Source of the DNA: Haemophilus parainfluenzae
GTDB lineage: Bacteria; Pseudomonadota; Gammaproteobacteria; Enterobacterales; Pasteurellaceae
Direction: 5' to 3'
NCBI RefSeq assembly: GCF_003252795.1
Contig: NZ_QEPQ01000003.1
Location: forward strand, 186,001 to 250,000
DNA: 64,000 nucleotides
Positions 7,930 through 17,010 of the stretch are shown here, one piece after another. Made by a program: the position numbers and the translations under genes. The first letter of the stretch is position 1, and each line of letters opens with the position of its first letter. Under the pieces are notes generated by a model. The model worked only from the letters and a program-made list of their open reading frames with translations, was not told the DNA's origin and searched no databases.

Positions 7930-9231
7930 ATGCAAATTACATTATCAACGGCTCCCGCTTCGGAGAGTTGGGGCAAAAATGCCATTTTAAGTTTTAATCA
8001 AGATCAAGCTGTTATTCATCTTAAAGATGATGAAAAATCGAACCTTGTTTTAGTTCAAAAAGCCGCACGTAAGTTACGTGGACAAGGCATTAAAGACGTT
8101 GAACTTGTAGGTGATGCATGGGCGTTAGAAAATTGCTGGGCATTTTATCAAGGTTTTTACTCGGCGAAGCAAGATTATTCGATTGAATTTCCTCATTTAG
8201 ATGACGAGCCACAAGATGAATTATTGGCTCGTATTGAATGTGGTGATTTTGTGCGTGGCATTATTAATGAACCGGCACAAACCCTTACCCCGGTTAAATT
8301 AGCAGAACGCGCAGCTGATTTTATTTCTAAACAAGCCGAAAATTATGCCGATAAAAGTGCGGTCAGTTTTCAAATCATTTCTGGCGAAGCGTTAAAAGAG
8401 CAAGGCTACCACGGGATCTTTACGGTGGGGCGTGGTTCTATTAATCCACCAACTATGTTGCAATTAGATTTTAACCCGACTAATGATCCAAATGCGCCGG
8501 TATTAGCGTGTTTAGTCGGCAAAGGTATTACTTTTGATAGTGGCGGTTATAGCATCAAACCAAGTGATGGCATGAGCACTATGCGTACAGATATGGGCGG
8601 CGCAGCGTTATTAACGGGGGCATTAGGATTTGCCATTGCGCACGGTTTAAATCAACGTGTAAAACTCTATCTATGCTGTGCAGAAAACTTGGTGAGCGGA
8701 AATGCGTTTAAATTAGGGGATATCATCACATATAAAAATGGTGTAACCGCGGAAATTTTAAATACTGATGCGGAAGGCCGTTTGGTATTGGCGGATGGCT
8801 TAATTGAAGCCGATAGTCAAAACCCACAATTTATTGTTGATTGTGCAACCTTAACGGGAGCGGCGAAAGTTGCAGTCGGTAATGATTACCACAGCGTGCT
8901 TTCTATGGATGATGCGTTGGTAAATAGCTTATTCCAAGCTGCCAAAGAAGAAAATGAACCGTTCTGGCGTTTGCCTTTTGAAGCGTTCCATCGTAGCCAA
9001 ATTACTTCTTCTTTTGCAGATATTGCAAATACAGGCACTGCGCCAGTTGTGGCGGGGGCGAGTACTGCAACGGCATTTTTATCGTATTTTGTGAAAAACT
9101 ATCAACAAGGTTGGTTGCATATTGATTGTTCGGCCACTTATCGTAAATCAGGTAGTGATTTATGGGCGGTTGGTGCAACCGGAATTGGTGTAAAAACTTT
9201 AGCAAATTTATTAGTAACGAAAGCAAGTTAA
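7930..9231 (+). CDS. pepB: Peptidase B (M17 leucyl aminopeptidase family)
   Basis: A 433-residue cytosolic metallo-aminopeptidase of the M17 family. The catalytic signature NTDAEGRL is at residues 278-285, with the metal-binding KGITFDSGG around 198-206. The variable N-terminal domain and the length match PepB rather than the longer PepA. It removes N-terminal residues from peptides during protein turnover. A strong AAAGGAG precedes ATG 7930. An uptake signal at 8355-8363 is the first in the window, marking the return to ordinary chromosomal sequence after the polysaccharide locus. It lies 10 bp before ndk, probably in the same transcript. Confidence 0.92.
   Translation: MQITLSTAPASESWGKNAILSFNQDQAVIHLKDDEKSNLVLVQKAARKLRGQGIKDVELVGDAWALENCWAFYQGFYSAKQDYSIEFPHLDDEPQDELLARIECGDFVRGIINEPAQTLTPVKLAERAADFISKQAENYADKSAVSFQIISGEALKEQGYHGIFTVGRGSINPPTMLQLDFNPTNDPNAPVLACLVGKGITFDSGGYSIKPSDGMSTMRTDMGGAALLTGALGFAIAHGLNQRVKLYLCCAENLVSGNAFKLGDIITYKNGVTAEILNTDAEGRLVLADGLIEADSQNPQFIVDCATLTGAAKVAVGNDYHSVLSMDDALVNSLFQAAKEENEPFWRLPFEAFHRSQITSSFADIANTGTAPVVAGASTATAFLSYFVKNYQQGWLHIDCSATYRKSGSDLWAVGATGIGVKTLANLLVTKAS
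8355..8363 (+). repeat. DNA uptake signal sequence (first of about 45 in the window)
   Basis: AAGTGCGGT core inside pepB. Other copies (either strand) lie near 10495, 11383, 12392, 14571, 17037, 19631, 20274, 21074, 21346, 21515, 22720, 23071, 23808, 24318, 24511, 26419, 27893, 29295 and 29312, 30092, 31596, 33489, 34547, 35901, 36365, 36898, 40837, 42707, 43108, 43502, 46180, 46251, 46632, 48211, 49180, 51883, 55711 and 55727, 58403, 60708 and 60738, 62728 and 62758, and 63578. None is found before 8355. Confidence 0.9.
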
Positions 9232-9241
9232 GTAGGATTTT

Positions 9242-9661
9242 ATGGTAGAACGTACTTTTTCGATTATCAAACCCGATGCAGTAAAGCGTCATTTAATTGG
9301 TGCTATTTTAGGGCGTTTTGAATCTCAGGGATTCCGTGTCGTTGCCCTTAAAATGGTGCAATTAACCAAAGAACAAGCGGAAGGTTTCTATGCAGAACAT
9401 CAAGGTAAACCATTTTTTGATCCGTTGGTGGAGTATATGCTCTCTGGCCCGATGGTGGTTTCTGTGTTGGAAAAAGAAAATGCCGTGAAAGATTACCGCA
9501 CTTTGATTGGTGCAACGAATCCAGCTGAGGCGGCAGAAGGCACTATCCGTAAAGACTTCGCGTTAAGCCAGCGTGAAAACTCTGTCCATGGTTCTGATAG
9601 CGTTGAAAGCGCAAAACGAGAAATTGCTTATTTCTTCGTAGATTCAGAAATCCAACCGTAA
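9242..9661 (+). CDS. ndk: Nucleoside diphosphate kinase
   Basis: A 139-residue cytosolic kinase that transfers the gamma-phosphate of ATP to nucleoside diphosphates, balancing NTP and dNTP pools. The phospho-accepting histidine is His116 in NSVHGSDS, and the N-terminal [12 protein letters not shown] strand is diagnostic. Length is normal. It starts 10 bp after pepB and is followed by a strong terminator. The convergent ABC-transporter operon ends 49 bp downstream. Confidence 0.96.
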   Translation: MVERTFSIIKPDAVKRHLIGAILGRFESQGFRVVALKMVQLTKEQAEGFYAEHQGKPFFDPLVEYMLSGPMVVSVLEKENAVKDYRTLIGATNPAEAAEGTIRKDFALSQRENSVHGSDSVESAKREIAYFFVDSEIQP

Positions 9662-9675
9662 TTCATTTCTATAAA

Positions 9676-9714
9676 AAAAGCACTTAGTGAATATCTAAGT
9701 GCTTTTATTTTTAT
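9676..9714. terminator. Bidirectional terminator between ndk and the BtuD-like gene
   Basis: A 12-bp stem (9676-9687 with 9695-9706, core GCACTTAG) has A-rich sequence on the left and T-rich sequence on the right, so it can end transcription from both sides. It lies between two convergent genes. Confidence 0.85.
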
Positions 9715-10442
9715 TGCTTTTCAATTTTTGAGATAGCCTTTTCCAGAGGATCAATCTCAGCACGAATATGAAAGGCTTTCGCCAAATTTTCCGCATTTAA
9801 CACGGCTTGAGTTTCACCGACTGCTAACAATTTGCCTTGTTCTAATAGAATAATTTCATCACAAAATTGATAAGCCAACGACAGGTGATGAATTGCGACG
9901 ATGCATGTGTGTTGTGGTGTGAGTGATTTAAGTTGTTCCATCATATCAATTTGATAATAAGGGTCGAGTGGCGCAATCGGCTCATCGACCAATAAAACAG
10001 GGGATTCTTTAATACAGCAACGAGCGAGTTGTACGCGTGCTTTTTCGCCACCAGAAAGTTTTTGAAATGGCTTATCGAGTAAATGCGTTACCGCAAATTT
10101 TTCTGAAAACGCTTGAATTTTTGACCGCTCTTTTTCTTTTGGTAACGGAGCTGCTAAGCCTAACGCAATCACATCATAAACGGATAAATCCCAATGAATT
10201 TGCGTATTTTGTGCAAGGTAAGCAATGTGTTGGCTTTTTTCAGTTGCATTCATTTGGCTTAATGGCTGATTATCAAACCAAACTTCTCCTTGTTTGAGGG
10301 GCAAGATACCCGCAATAGTTTTTAATAATGTGGATTTCCCCGCACCATTGGCACCCATGATGCCGATCAATTTACCTGATGGAAGCGTACAGTTGATGTC
10401 ATTTAAGCAATAGGATTGGGTGAGTTTTTCAATTCTAATCAT
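9711..10442 (-). CDS. ABC transporter ATP-binding protein, BtuD/FecE type
   Basis: A 243-residue ATPase with Walker A GANGAGKST at residues 30-38, signature LSGGE at 129-133 and Walker B LLVDEP at 150-155. The family powers uptake of vitamin B12, iron-siderophores, heme or oxyanions through FecCD-type permeases. Its start overlaps the stop of the permease gene by 8 bp, so the two are translationally coupled. A binding protein and a BtuB-like receptor lie farther upstream on the same strand. The substrate is not fixed by the sequence; corrinoid is the first guess because the receptor is BtuB-like, with heme, siderophore or molybdate as alternatives. Confidence 0.85.
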   Translation of the reverse strand: MIRIEKLTQSYCLNDINCTLPSGKLIGIMGANGAGKSTLLKTIAGILPLKQGEVWFDNQPLSQMNATEKSQHIAYLAQNTQIHWDLSVYDVIALGLAAPLPKEKERSKIQAFSEKFAVTHLLDKPFQKLSGGEKARVQLARCCIKESPVLLVDEPIAPLDPYYQIDMMEQLKSLTPQHTCIVAIHHLSLAYQFCDEIILLEQGKLLAVGETQAVLNAENLAKAFHIRAEIDPLEKAISKIEKQ

Positions 10443-11412
10443 AGATTTTTCTCTGTTGCGTTAATAGCATCCAAATCAAGCAAGGGGCACCGATAAGTGC
10501 GGTCAATGTACCGATGTAAATATGGGAAAACAGTGGGATATATAAAATCGCTAAATCGGCCAGTAACAGCAATAATGCCCCAATTAACGCACTCGTAAGG
10601 TAAAGCTGTGATGGGCACGCTTTCAGTAAAATACGGGCGAAGTGTGGCGCGATTAAGCCGATAAAGCCAATAGTACCGGTTTGCGGAATGGTCGCACCGA
10701 CTAATAAGGCCACACCAAAGGTACTGATGAAAAAGCTACGTTTCGGATCCACGCCCATGGTGCTTGCTGTTTCTTCACCAAAGGTGAGTAAATCTAAGTA
10801 TCGGCGAGTGTGGTATAAGCAGAAAACCCCTGCCAGAACAATCGGGAGTGAAATAAGCAAAGTATTTAATTTTGCCCACATCAATGAGCCTTGTAGCCAA
10901 CGATAAAGTTCAGCTAGTGCCCATGGACTTTCAGCGTTGGAGAGTAATAATGCAATTGCTGAACCAAGCAACATATTGACCGCTAAGCCGCTTAGAATCA
11001 TCATTGTGGTGCCGTAGTTTTTGGCGATCAAATACACGATGAAAAAGCTTAAAAGCGCACCAATCACACCACCAGCTAAGAGCAGTGAAAATGGCACGGC
11101 AAAATAATAGAGGATAAATACACTAGCCGCTGTGGCTCCAGAACTACTGCCGAGTAAGCCCGGACTCGCTAATGGATTTTGGAAAATACCTTGCATCGCA
11201 TTGCCCGCTATCGCTAGGCTAGCGCCCGTCAATAAAGCTAAACCAATGCGCGGAAAACGAATATCCCACAGTACCATCGAGCGCATATCGGTGAGCACGC
11301 CATCCGCATTTTTGAGATGGGCGAAATCGCCGAGCTGATGATAAATCGCAAAGCCGCTAATCAGCAGCAACGCGAAGAAAAGTGCGGTATTTAATTTTAG
11401 TGTTTTGGTCAA
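10435..11412 (-). CDS. ABC transporter permease, BtuC/FecCD family
   Basis: A 325-residue permease with about nine or ten membrane helices. The FecCD-family hallmarks are visible: a DIRFPRIGLALLTGASLAIAG stretch near residues 49-69 and GLIAPHFAR around 252-260, the loop that contacts the ATPase. The start codon is TTG at 11412, preceded in the mRNA by AGGAAATTG; no ATG is available nearby. It would form the BtuC2D2-type pore with the downstream ATPase. A palindromic repeat element of about 175 bp separates it from the binding-protein gene, which probably lowers or separates its expression. Confidence 0.87.
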   Translation of the reverse strand: MTKTLKLNTALFFALLLISGFAIYHQLGDFAHLKNADGVLTDMRSMVLWDIRFPRIGLALLTGASLAIAGNAMQGIFQNPLASPGLLGSSSGATAASVFILYYFAVPFSLLLAGGVIGALLSFFIVYLIAKNYGTTMMILSGLAVNMLLGSAIALLLSNAESPWALAELYRWLQGSLMWAKLNTLLISLPIVLAGVFCLYHTRRYLDLLTFGEETASTMGVDPKRSFFISTFGVALLVGATIPQTGTIGFIGLIAPHFARILLKACPSQLYLTSALIGALLLLLADLAILYIPLFSHIYIGTLTALIGAPCLIWMLLTQQRKIYD

Positions 11413-11459
11413 TGATCAATTTCCTATGTAATCCAAATATCATTTGTTAATTTGATTTT

Positions 11460-11634
11460 GTCAAATCTCCCCTAACCCCTCTTTGCTAAAGAGGGGGATT
11501 ATAGTGTCAAGATTTATAATTCTGATGTTTTCTTCTAATCATTTATACATAAAGACATATAAATATGTCATCTAGAGTTAATTTAATAATGGAATTCCCC
11601 TCTTTAGCAAAGAGGGGGTAGGGGAGATTTGTCA
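11460..11634. repeat. Palindromic repeat element, copy 1 (inverted pair of about 38-bp units)
   Basis: Two inverted units, at about 11460-11497 and 11597-11634, each contain the hairpin CCCCTCTTT-GCT-AAAGAGGGG next to an AAATCTCCCCTA tail, with about 100 bp of unrelated AT-rich sequence between. The same pair occurs at 18669-18866 with a different interior, so the units and not the interior are the repeat. The element looks like a REP/BIME- or MITE-type sequence. It sits between the binding-protein and permease genes of one operon. Confidence 0.85.
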
Positions 11635-11640
11635 GCTACA

Positions 11641-12426
11641 TTATTTTAATTGTTGATAAATCTTCTCCGCCCCTTGCCACACACCGTGATCAAAGCAATA
11701 GGTATATTTCATCGGGATGCTTACAAGCGGTTGGTTTTTGAAAAAATCTTGCAACATAGGGTGGTGCAGTAATTCAGCCTGTGCATTGTAACCTTGTTTG
11801 TCAGTCAGTGAAATGAGCACATTCGGTTGGCTTAAAATCACTTTTTCTAACGAGAAATTTTGTGCGGTAAGGGGTGTTTTTAACGGTGTTAATCCGAGTA
11901 AATTTAACAGCACAGGATATTGCGGATAATAACTCTCTACCACACCAGTTTCTGACAAAATCAGTGTATCAGTAAGCGGTCGATTTAAGTGAAAGTTTTG
12001 CGATTTGAGTTTTGTTACTAAATCAGCCGCCTTTTGCTCATTACCTAGTTGTTTGCCTAAGTCTAGAATCAGCGCAAATAATTCATCTGGCGTTTGCGGG
12101 CTGTCGTTAATGGGAATAATCTTCACACCAAGTTTTTTCAGTTCTGCGACTAATTGGGGATAAAAGGTTTCGTTAATTAGAATGGTTTTATCCAAATAGG
12201 GCAATAATTCCGTTAATTGCGGTTCCAGAATAGGTTTATCGGTATTAATTTTATCCAACATCATCAACGGATTTTTCGAATAAGGCGACTGCGCGGCAAT
12301 TTGCGAAGACTCTGCCAGTTCAATAAGTAGTCTGTCGCTGCAAAGCGTAAGCGAGACAAATTGTTCCGAAGCCTGAGCGGTAAACGGAAGGAAAAGTGCG
12401 GTTAAAATTAAGCGAGTTTTTTGCAT
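11641..12426 (-). CDS. Periplasmic binding protein of BtuF/COG0614 type
   Basis: A 261-residue exported protein. A signal peptide covers residues 1-19 (cleavage after AQA), and the mature start FVSLTLCSDRLLIELAE is the usual opening of class III binding proteins for cobalamin, siderophores or heme. Two lobes are joined by one long helix in this family. It would deliver substrate from the TonB receptor to the BtuC-like permease. It lies 73 bp after the receptor gene, past a terminator hairpin, and ends 6 bp before the repeat element. No lipobox is present, so it should be a free periplasmic protein. Confidence 0.8.
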   Translation of the reverse strand: MQKTRLILTALFLPFTAQASEQFVSLTLCSDRLLIELAESSQIAAQSPYSKNPLMMLDKINTDKPILEPQLTELLPYLDKTILINETFYPQLVAELKKLGVKIIPINDSPQTPDELFALILDLGKQLGNEQKAADLVTKLKSQNFHLNRPLTDTLILSETGVVESYYPQYPVLLNLLGLTPLKTPLTAQNFSLEKVILSQPNVLISLTDKQGYNAQAELLHHPMLQDFFKNQPLVSIPMKYTYCFDHGVWQGAEKIYQQLK

Positions 12427-12455
12427 AGGGTTAATGATACGCTACGCCATCAAGA

Positions 12456-12481
12456 ATGTAAAAAGGCGTGCTAAGCACGCC
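12456..12481 (-). terminator. Terminator after the TonB-dependent receptor gene
   Basis: On the minus strand, stem GGCGTGC-TTA-GCACGCC (12465-12481) is followed by TTTTTACA. It lies between the receptor and the binding-protein gene, so downstream genes would depend on read-through or a promoter of their own. Confidence 0.75.
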
Positions 12482-12499
12482 CTTATAGGTAAGGAAGAA

Positions 12500-14422
12500 T
12501 TAGAACGATCCTTTTAACCCAACGTAAACATTACGTCCTTCTTGACCATAGCCCAGTACGTTTTCATATTTTTTATTGAATACGTTGTTAAGGTTCGCAT
12601 AAATCGTCAAGCTATCCGCCACTTTATAGTTCAGGCCTAAGTTTGCCAAGGTGTAAGATGGCAATTTCACTTTATGTGTTGTGTAGGTCGGAGAATAGTA
12701 GGTATCCATGCGTTTGCCTGTGTAAGATACATTTACATCCGCACCCAATTTTTCAGTGATTTGGTATGCTAAGCCCGCGTTCGCCAAATGTTTTGGACGA
12801 CGTGCTAATTCAGCGCCTTTGCTGTCTCGAGTTTGAGTGTAAGTGTAGTTGGCATAAGCAGTTAATGCATCGGTGATTTTACCGTTGTAAGCCACTTCAA
12901 CACCTTTCACTTTGCTCTTACCTTCAAGGTTTACGGCACGGCTTGCATAAGTGGTAAAGTTGATTACTTCGCTGCTAATCGCATTTTTCACGTTGCGAGC
13001 GAAATAAGTCACATCAAAGCTATGACGACCATCATTGGTTTCAAATAAGAAACCAACATCGCCGCCTAAACTTTTCTCTGGTTGTAAATTCGGGTTGCCG
13101 ATATAGCGCGCGTTGTAACCGTAATATTCAGTGATCGTCGGATTTTGAATCGCTGAACCAAAACTGGCGTGTGCTTTCACGTTATTGTGTAAACGGTAAG
13201 CACCAGCAATACGGCCAGTCCATGAGTTTTCATATTCAGAGCTGTCAGTGTAACGACCGCTAATATTTAAGCTATGATCTGCATCGTGCAATAAGCGATA
13301 TTCTGCCGCTAAGCTTTTCTCAACAAGTTTTTTATTGCCAGCATTGTTGAAATAAGACGAGTTGAAATCTGTTTTTTGATAGTCAGTTAAGAAGCTTAAA
13401 CCTTGCGTGAGGGGGCCTTCACGATCGAAATTGACGTCTAATTGATAGTTTGCGTTGAGTTTTTTCGCATCGTAAGCTGATGCGTAGCCAACGGTATCGC
13501 TGTCAGTTTTGAGATGGCTTACCCCAACTTTGTGTTTAAGCAATTCATCATCGTTACCTAAGAAACCACTTAATTTGAATAAGGTGTCACGTGTGCGAGT
13601 GTAGTGGCCTTTTTCATCCGTTGCGCTGTTATCAAAGTTAGCAGTTTGGCTGCTGTGAGAGGTTAAGAAATCGAAACCTTTTTGGTTATCGTCATAGCCG
13701 AAACGAAGAGAAGCGTTATCACGATGGAATTTATCGCGTTCGCTTGAGCCACCGGTACTTACCGCTGTGCCATCTTGCGCAGTGTAGTTAAAGCGGTTTT
13801 TGCTGAGTGCTGAAATGCCTTTGGTGTGGTGACTGTCACCATGTAAAGCATAATAGAAATTGTTGTTTGAGCCTGAAAGGGTTAATGAACCATCTACCGT
13901 ACGATTCGAGCCTGTGCCAAAATCGTAATCGACGTTGAAGGTTTTGCCTTTTTCTAAGCCTTTCTTCGTGGTGATATAAATCACACCACCCATCGCATCA
14001 CTTCCCCAAAGGGCAGATTGCTCGCCGCGTAATACTTCGATGCGGTCAATGTTGCTTAATGCTAAGCCACCGAAATCAAAGCCATAACCAGAAACAGGGT
14101 TCACTTTCACGCCATCAATAATTACGGCAGTGTGGTTTGCATCTGCACCACGTAAGAATACATTGGTTAAGGTACCACGACCGCCCGACGCGCTTACCGC
14201 TAAACTCGGTACAGTTTTCAACACATCACTGACATAAGTCGCACCACGTTGTGCAAAATCTTTTTCGGTTAAAACGGTAACAGATGAAGCTGTTTGATGA
14301 AGGCTAGTTGGGGTAGCTGAGGCAGAATAGACGTTAATCACATCTAATTTTGCCACGTCTTCAGCTACCGCTAATGCTGGAATTGCTAATAAAATCGCTG
14401 AAGTAATCACATTTTTTTTCAT
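12500..14422 (-). CDS. TonB-dependent outer-membrane receptor, BtuB-like
   Basis: A 640-residue receptor. The signal peptide is residues 1-20 (cleaved after AVA), the TonB box DVINVYS is at 27-33, the plug domain is about 45-165 (VFLRGADANHTAVIIDGVK and the RGEQSALWGSDA motif) and a 22-strand barrel ends in the terminal Phe of GLKGSF. Plug and length are closest to BtuB (614 residues in E. coli). I chose ATG 14422, which gives a standard signal peptide; an in-frame extension to 14488 would place 22 odd residues before it. It probably imports cobalamin or another metal chelate using TonB energy. I see no cobalamin riboswitch box upstream. A perfect 7-bp inverted repeat at 14500-14520 may be an operator. 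Confidence 0.85.
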   Translation of the reverse strand: MKKNVITSAILLAIPALAVAEDVAKLDVINVYSASATPTSLHQTASSVTVLTEKDFAQRGATYVSDVLKTVPSLAVSASGGRGTLTNVFLRGADANHTAVIIDGVKVNPVSGYGFDFGGLALSNIDRIEVLRGEQSALWGSDAMGGVIYITTKKGLEKGKTFNVDYDFGTGSNRTVDGSLTLSGSNNNFYYALHGDSHHTKGISALSKNRFNYTAQDGTAVSTGGSSERDKFHRDNASLRFGYDDNQKGFDFLTSHSSQTANFDNSATDEKGHYTRTRDTLFKLSGFLGNDDELLKHKVGVSHLKTDSDTVGYASAYDAKKLNANYQLDVNFDREGPLTQGLSFLTDYQKTDFNSSYFNNAGNKKLVEKSLAAEYRLLHDADHSLNISGRYTDSSEYENSWTGRIAGAYRLHNNVKAHASFGSAIQNPTITEYYGYNARYIGNPNLQPEKSLGGDVGFLFETNDGRHSFDVTYFARNVKNAISSEVINFTTYASRAVNLEGKSKVKGVEVAYNGKITDALTAYANYTYTQTRDSKGAELARRPKHLANAGLAYQITEKLGADVNVSYTGKRMDTYYSPTYTTHKVKLPSYTLANLGLNYKVADSLTIYANLNNVFNKKYENVLGYGQEGRNVYVGLKGSF

Positions 14423-14499
14423 TTTAAAATCCCTAGGATAAAAGTCTGTATAAAAGCGCCAGCAGTTTACACATTTGAGGCCTGGCAAGCAAATCTCTC

Positions 14500-14520
14500 A
14501 TGATGAAAATAACTCATCAT
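14500..14520. promoter_or_regulatory. Inverted repeat upstream of the receptor gene (possible operator)
   Basis: ATGATGA and TCATCAT, separated by 7 bp, lie 78-98 bp before the receptor start in the divergent region between the receptor gene and glyQ. It could bind a dimeric repressor; no known consensus is matched convincingly. Confidence 0.3.
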
Positions 14521-14584
14521 CAAAATGAATGAAATTTAAGAGAAATAAAAAATTTAAGGATTTTTCTGACCGCACTTTTTCGCC

Positions 14585-14613
14585 TTTATCCGCCTTATAG
14601 TTTCAAGTATAAT
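14585..14613 (+). promoter_or_regulatory. Likely glyQ promoter
   Basis: A perfect TATAAT at 14608-14613 lies 17 bp after a weak -35 (TTTATC, 14585-14590), and 36 bp before the glyQ ATG. An uptake signal lies just upstream. Confidence 0.55.
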
Positions 14614-14649
14614 GCCTGTATTTTTCATCACATTGTTATTAAAAAAATT

Positions 14650-15558
14650 ATGAGTACAAAATTCAACGTAAAAACATTCCAAGGCATGATTTTAGCCTTG
14701 CAAGAATATTGGGCAAATCAAGGTTGTACCGTTGTTCAACCTTTTGATATGGAAGTGGGCGCAGGGACTTCTCACCCGATGACTGCATTACGCGCGTTAG
14801 GCCCAGAGCCGATGGCATTTGCTTATGTGCAACCTTCACGTCGTCCAACCGATGGTCGCTATGGCGAAAACCCGAACCGTTTACAACATTACTATCAATT
14901 CCAAGTGGTGATTAAACCCTCTCCAGATAATATTCAAGAACTCTATTTAGGTTCCCTTGAAATGCTCGGTTTTGATCCAACACAAAACGACATCCGTTTC
15001 GTGGAAGATAACTGGGAAAACCCAACCTTAGGGGCTTGGGGTTTAGGCTGGGAAGTGTGGCTAAACGGTATGGAAGTGACCCAATTTACTTATTTCCAAC
15101 AAGTGGGTGGCTTAGAATGTAAACCCGTAACAGGTGAAGTAACTTACGGTTTAGAGCGTTTAGCCATGTACATTCAAGGCGTGGATTCTGTGTATGACTT
15201 AGTTTGGTCTGACGGCCCGCTTGGCAAAACCACTTACGGTGATGTATTCCACCAAAATGAAGTAGAGCAATCAACTTATAACTTTGAATACGCAGATACC
15301 GATTTCTTATTCTACTGCTTCGATCAATACGAAAAAGAAGCGAAAAGTTTATTAGAATTAGAACGTCCGTTACCATTACCGGCTTACGAGCGCATTTTAA
15401 AAGCGGCACACAGCTTCAACTTGTTAGATGCACGTAAGGCGATTTCGGTCACAGAGCGTCAACGCTACATTTTACGTATTCGCGCGCTCACTAAAGGCGT
15501 GGCGGAAGCTTATTATGCCAGCCGTGAAGCCTTAGGTTTCCCTGGTTGTAAAAAATAA
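14650..15558 (+). CDS. glyQ: Glycyl-tRNA synthetase alpha subunit
   Basis: A 302-residue catalytic alpha subunit of the bacterial alpha2-beta2 glycyl-tRNA synthetase, which charges tRNA-Gly with glycine. The N-terminus with [18 protein letters not shown], then [15 protein letters not shown], is highly diagnostic. Length matches E. coli GlyQ (303). The beta subunit glyS lies 3.4 kb downstream instead of directly adjacent, with five other genes between. The start ATG follows an AT-rich leader with no strong ribosome site. Confidence 0.97.
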   Translation: MSTKFNVKTFQGMILALQEYWANQGCTVVQPFDMEVGAGTSHPMTALRALGPEPMAFAYVQPSRRPTDGRYGENPNRLQHYYQFQVVIKPSPDNIQELYLGSLEMLGFDPTQNDIRFVEDNWENPTLGAWGLGWEVWLNGMEVTQFTYFQQVGGLECKPVTGEVTYGLERLAMYIQGVDSVYDLVWSDGPLGKTTYGDVFHQNEVEQSTYNFEYADTDFLFYCFDQYEKEAKSLLELERPLPLPAYERILKAAHSFNLLDARKAISVTERQRYILRIRALTKGVAEAYYASREALGFPGCKK

Positions 15559-15608
15559 AGCGAAAAACGACCGTACTTTAAGCATTAACCCAACGATATA
15601 AGGAGAAA

Positions 15609-16262
15609 ATGATGAAAGATTTTCAATACCCAGACGATATCTACACGGAAGCAGAAACTGATCCTAATACACTCGCGAATTTAGGCCCATTAGCTAGATT
15701 AGCGGGTGTTTGGGAAGGTAAGCGTGGTGTGGATATCAACCCGAAAGCAGAAGGGCCAGAAAAAGATCCTTATATCGAACGTTACGAAGCCCATCCAACG
15801 GATGCGCAAACCAATGGTCCGCAACTCTATTATGGATTACGCTATCACACCCATATTGTACAACCAGGCGAAGTGGAGACGTTTCACGATCAAGTGGGCT
15901 ATTGGTTATGGGAGCCTGAAACAGGCAATATTTTATTAACAGGTAGCATTCCACGTGGCCAAACGTTTATTGCTGTCGGTAATGCACCGGCTGATGCGAA
16001 AGAGTTTACGGTAAAAGCAGTACGTGGTTCACTAACAAACGGTATTATTTCGAATCCGTTCTTAGAGCGTTCATTTACCACGGAAAGTTTTGAAATGACG
16101 GTAAAATTTCATGATGATGGCTCTTGGTCATATGATCAAACCACAACCATGATTATCCCGAATTATGATGCGCCATTTGAACATCGCGATCGTAACCGTT
16201 TAACGAAAATTGCTGACCCGAAATTAAATCCAACTGCGGCAGCAGAACAAGGAGGTGAATAA
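15609..16262 (+). CDS. Heme-binding beta-barrel protein (nitrobindin/DUF1794-like)
   Basis: A 217-residue cytosolic protein resembling the nitrobindin-like FABP-related beta-barrel family (heme-bd/DUF1794). The GVWEGKRGVD stretch near residues 33-42 corresponds to the GxWxG strand, and EGFMT-like barrel strands alternate through the rest. Some family members bind heme and nitric oxide; others have no known ligand, and I cannot confirm the heme-ligating histidine here. It has a second ATG three bases in and a strong AAGGAGAAAATG start region. Its stop overlaps the next start by 1 bp. An arrangement near glyQ is shared by relatives. Confidence 0.65.
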   Translation: MMKDFQYPDDIYTEAETDPNTLANLGPLARLAGVWEGKRGVDINPKAEGPEKDPYIERYEAHPTDAQTNGPQLYYGLRYHTHIVQPGEVETFHDQVGYWLWEPETGNILLTGSIPRGQTFIAVGNAPADAKEFTVKAVRGSLTNGIISNPFLERSFTTESFEMTVKFHDDGSWSYDQTTTMIIPNYDAPFEHRDRNRLTKIADPKLNPTAAAEQGGE

Positions 16263-16519
16263 TGAAACCTATCCTTTATTATGCAGCAGATTGCCCTGAT
16301 ACTGTGCCATTTGTGGCAGAGTTAAAACGCTTGGGCGTGGATTATGAGGCAGTGGAAGTACTATCTTCCATCCCGAATTTGAAACAATGGTTGCGTTTGC
16401 GTGATCGTCATGCCGCATTTGATGATGCAAAAGCACAAGGCTATGCGGGCTTTCCGGCATTATTGTTAGATGATGACCGTGTTATTTTAGATGAATCCAA
16501 ATTAAAAGAGATTTTTTAA
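16262..16519 (+). CDS. Small glutaredoxin-like thioredoxin-fold protein
   Basis: An 85-residue protein with the glutaredoxin layout: ILYYAADCPDTVPFVAELKRLG at the N-terminus, a cis-proline region at GYAGFPALLLDD and a C-terminal helix. Only one cysteine (residue 11, in ADCPD) sits at the active-site position, so a dithiol mechanism is unlikely. It resembles the glutaredoxin-related COG4545 group. It is translationally coupled to the heme-barrel gene by a TAATG overlap, hinting at a shared redox or heme role; this is inference. Confidence 0.65.
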   Translation: MKPILYYAADCPDTVPFVAELKRLGVDYEAVEVLSSIPNLKQWLRLRDRHAAFDDAKAQGYAGFPALLLDDDRVILDESKLKEIF

Positions 16520-16523
16520 AGTA

Positions 16524-16970
16524 ATGAAGAAAGTCAGTTTTTTGCAATTTTTATTTAGCATTGGTGATGACTATTTAATGTTTTTGCGAAATTTAACACC
16601 CGCTGTGTTGTTTTTATCACTCGCGTTATTTATGTATTCTGAGCTGAATTGGACACATTGGGCGTGGAGTAATGTTCTCGTGCTGTTTTTAAGTTTGGCT
16701 TCAGGATTTATTGCACTCAGCGTCATGGCAATAAATACTGTCGCTTTCGTACGCGAGATGCTGAAAACCTTAAGAACACTAGGCGGAGAGAGCGAACTTG
16801 ATGAAAATATTGGTACGCTCGCATTATTTAAAATGCTCTGGGTGGAGAGCAACAGTAAACAACTAATCTTTTTTGCGGTAGTCAATATTGTTGCAGTATT
16901 TATGGTGTTAGTTTACGGCACCAAATATGCCTTGAATTTTTATAGCTCAATTTCAACATTAAATGATTAA
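16524..16970 (+). CDS. Small three-helix inner-membrane protein, unknown function
   Basis: A 148-residue protein with three clear membrane helices at about residues 24-42, 50-72 and 116-138, and a charged loop of about 35 residues between the second and third. I do not recognise a family. It lies 4 bp after the glutaredoxin-like gene and is probably in the same transcript. The C-terminus is short and polar. No catalytic motif is visible. Confidence 0.6.
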   Translation: MKKVSFLQFLFSIGDDYLMFLRNLTPAVLFLSLALFMYSELNWTHWAWSNVLVLFLSLASGFIALSVMAINTVAFVREMLKTLRTLGGESELDENIGTLALFKMLWVESNSKQLIFFAVVNIVAVFMVLVYGTKYALNFYSSISTLND

Positions 16971-17010
16971 GTCTTAAAGGCATAATAGAAAGTTAGGTTA
17001 AGTCTCGAAT

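Noticed and set aside
14423-14520. Cobalamin riboswitch for the BtuB-like receptor
   Set aside because: The B12-box and the usual length of about 200 nt were not found; only short unrelated stems are visible.
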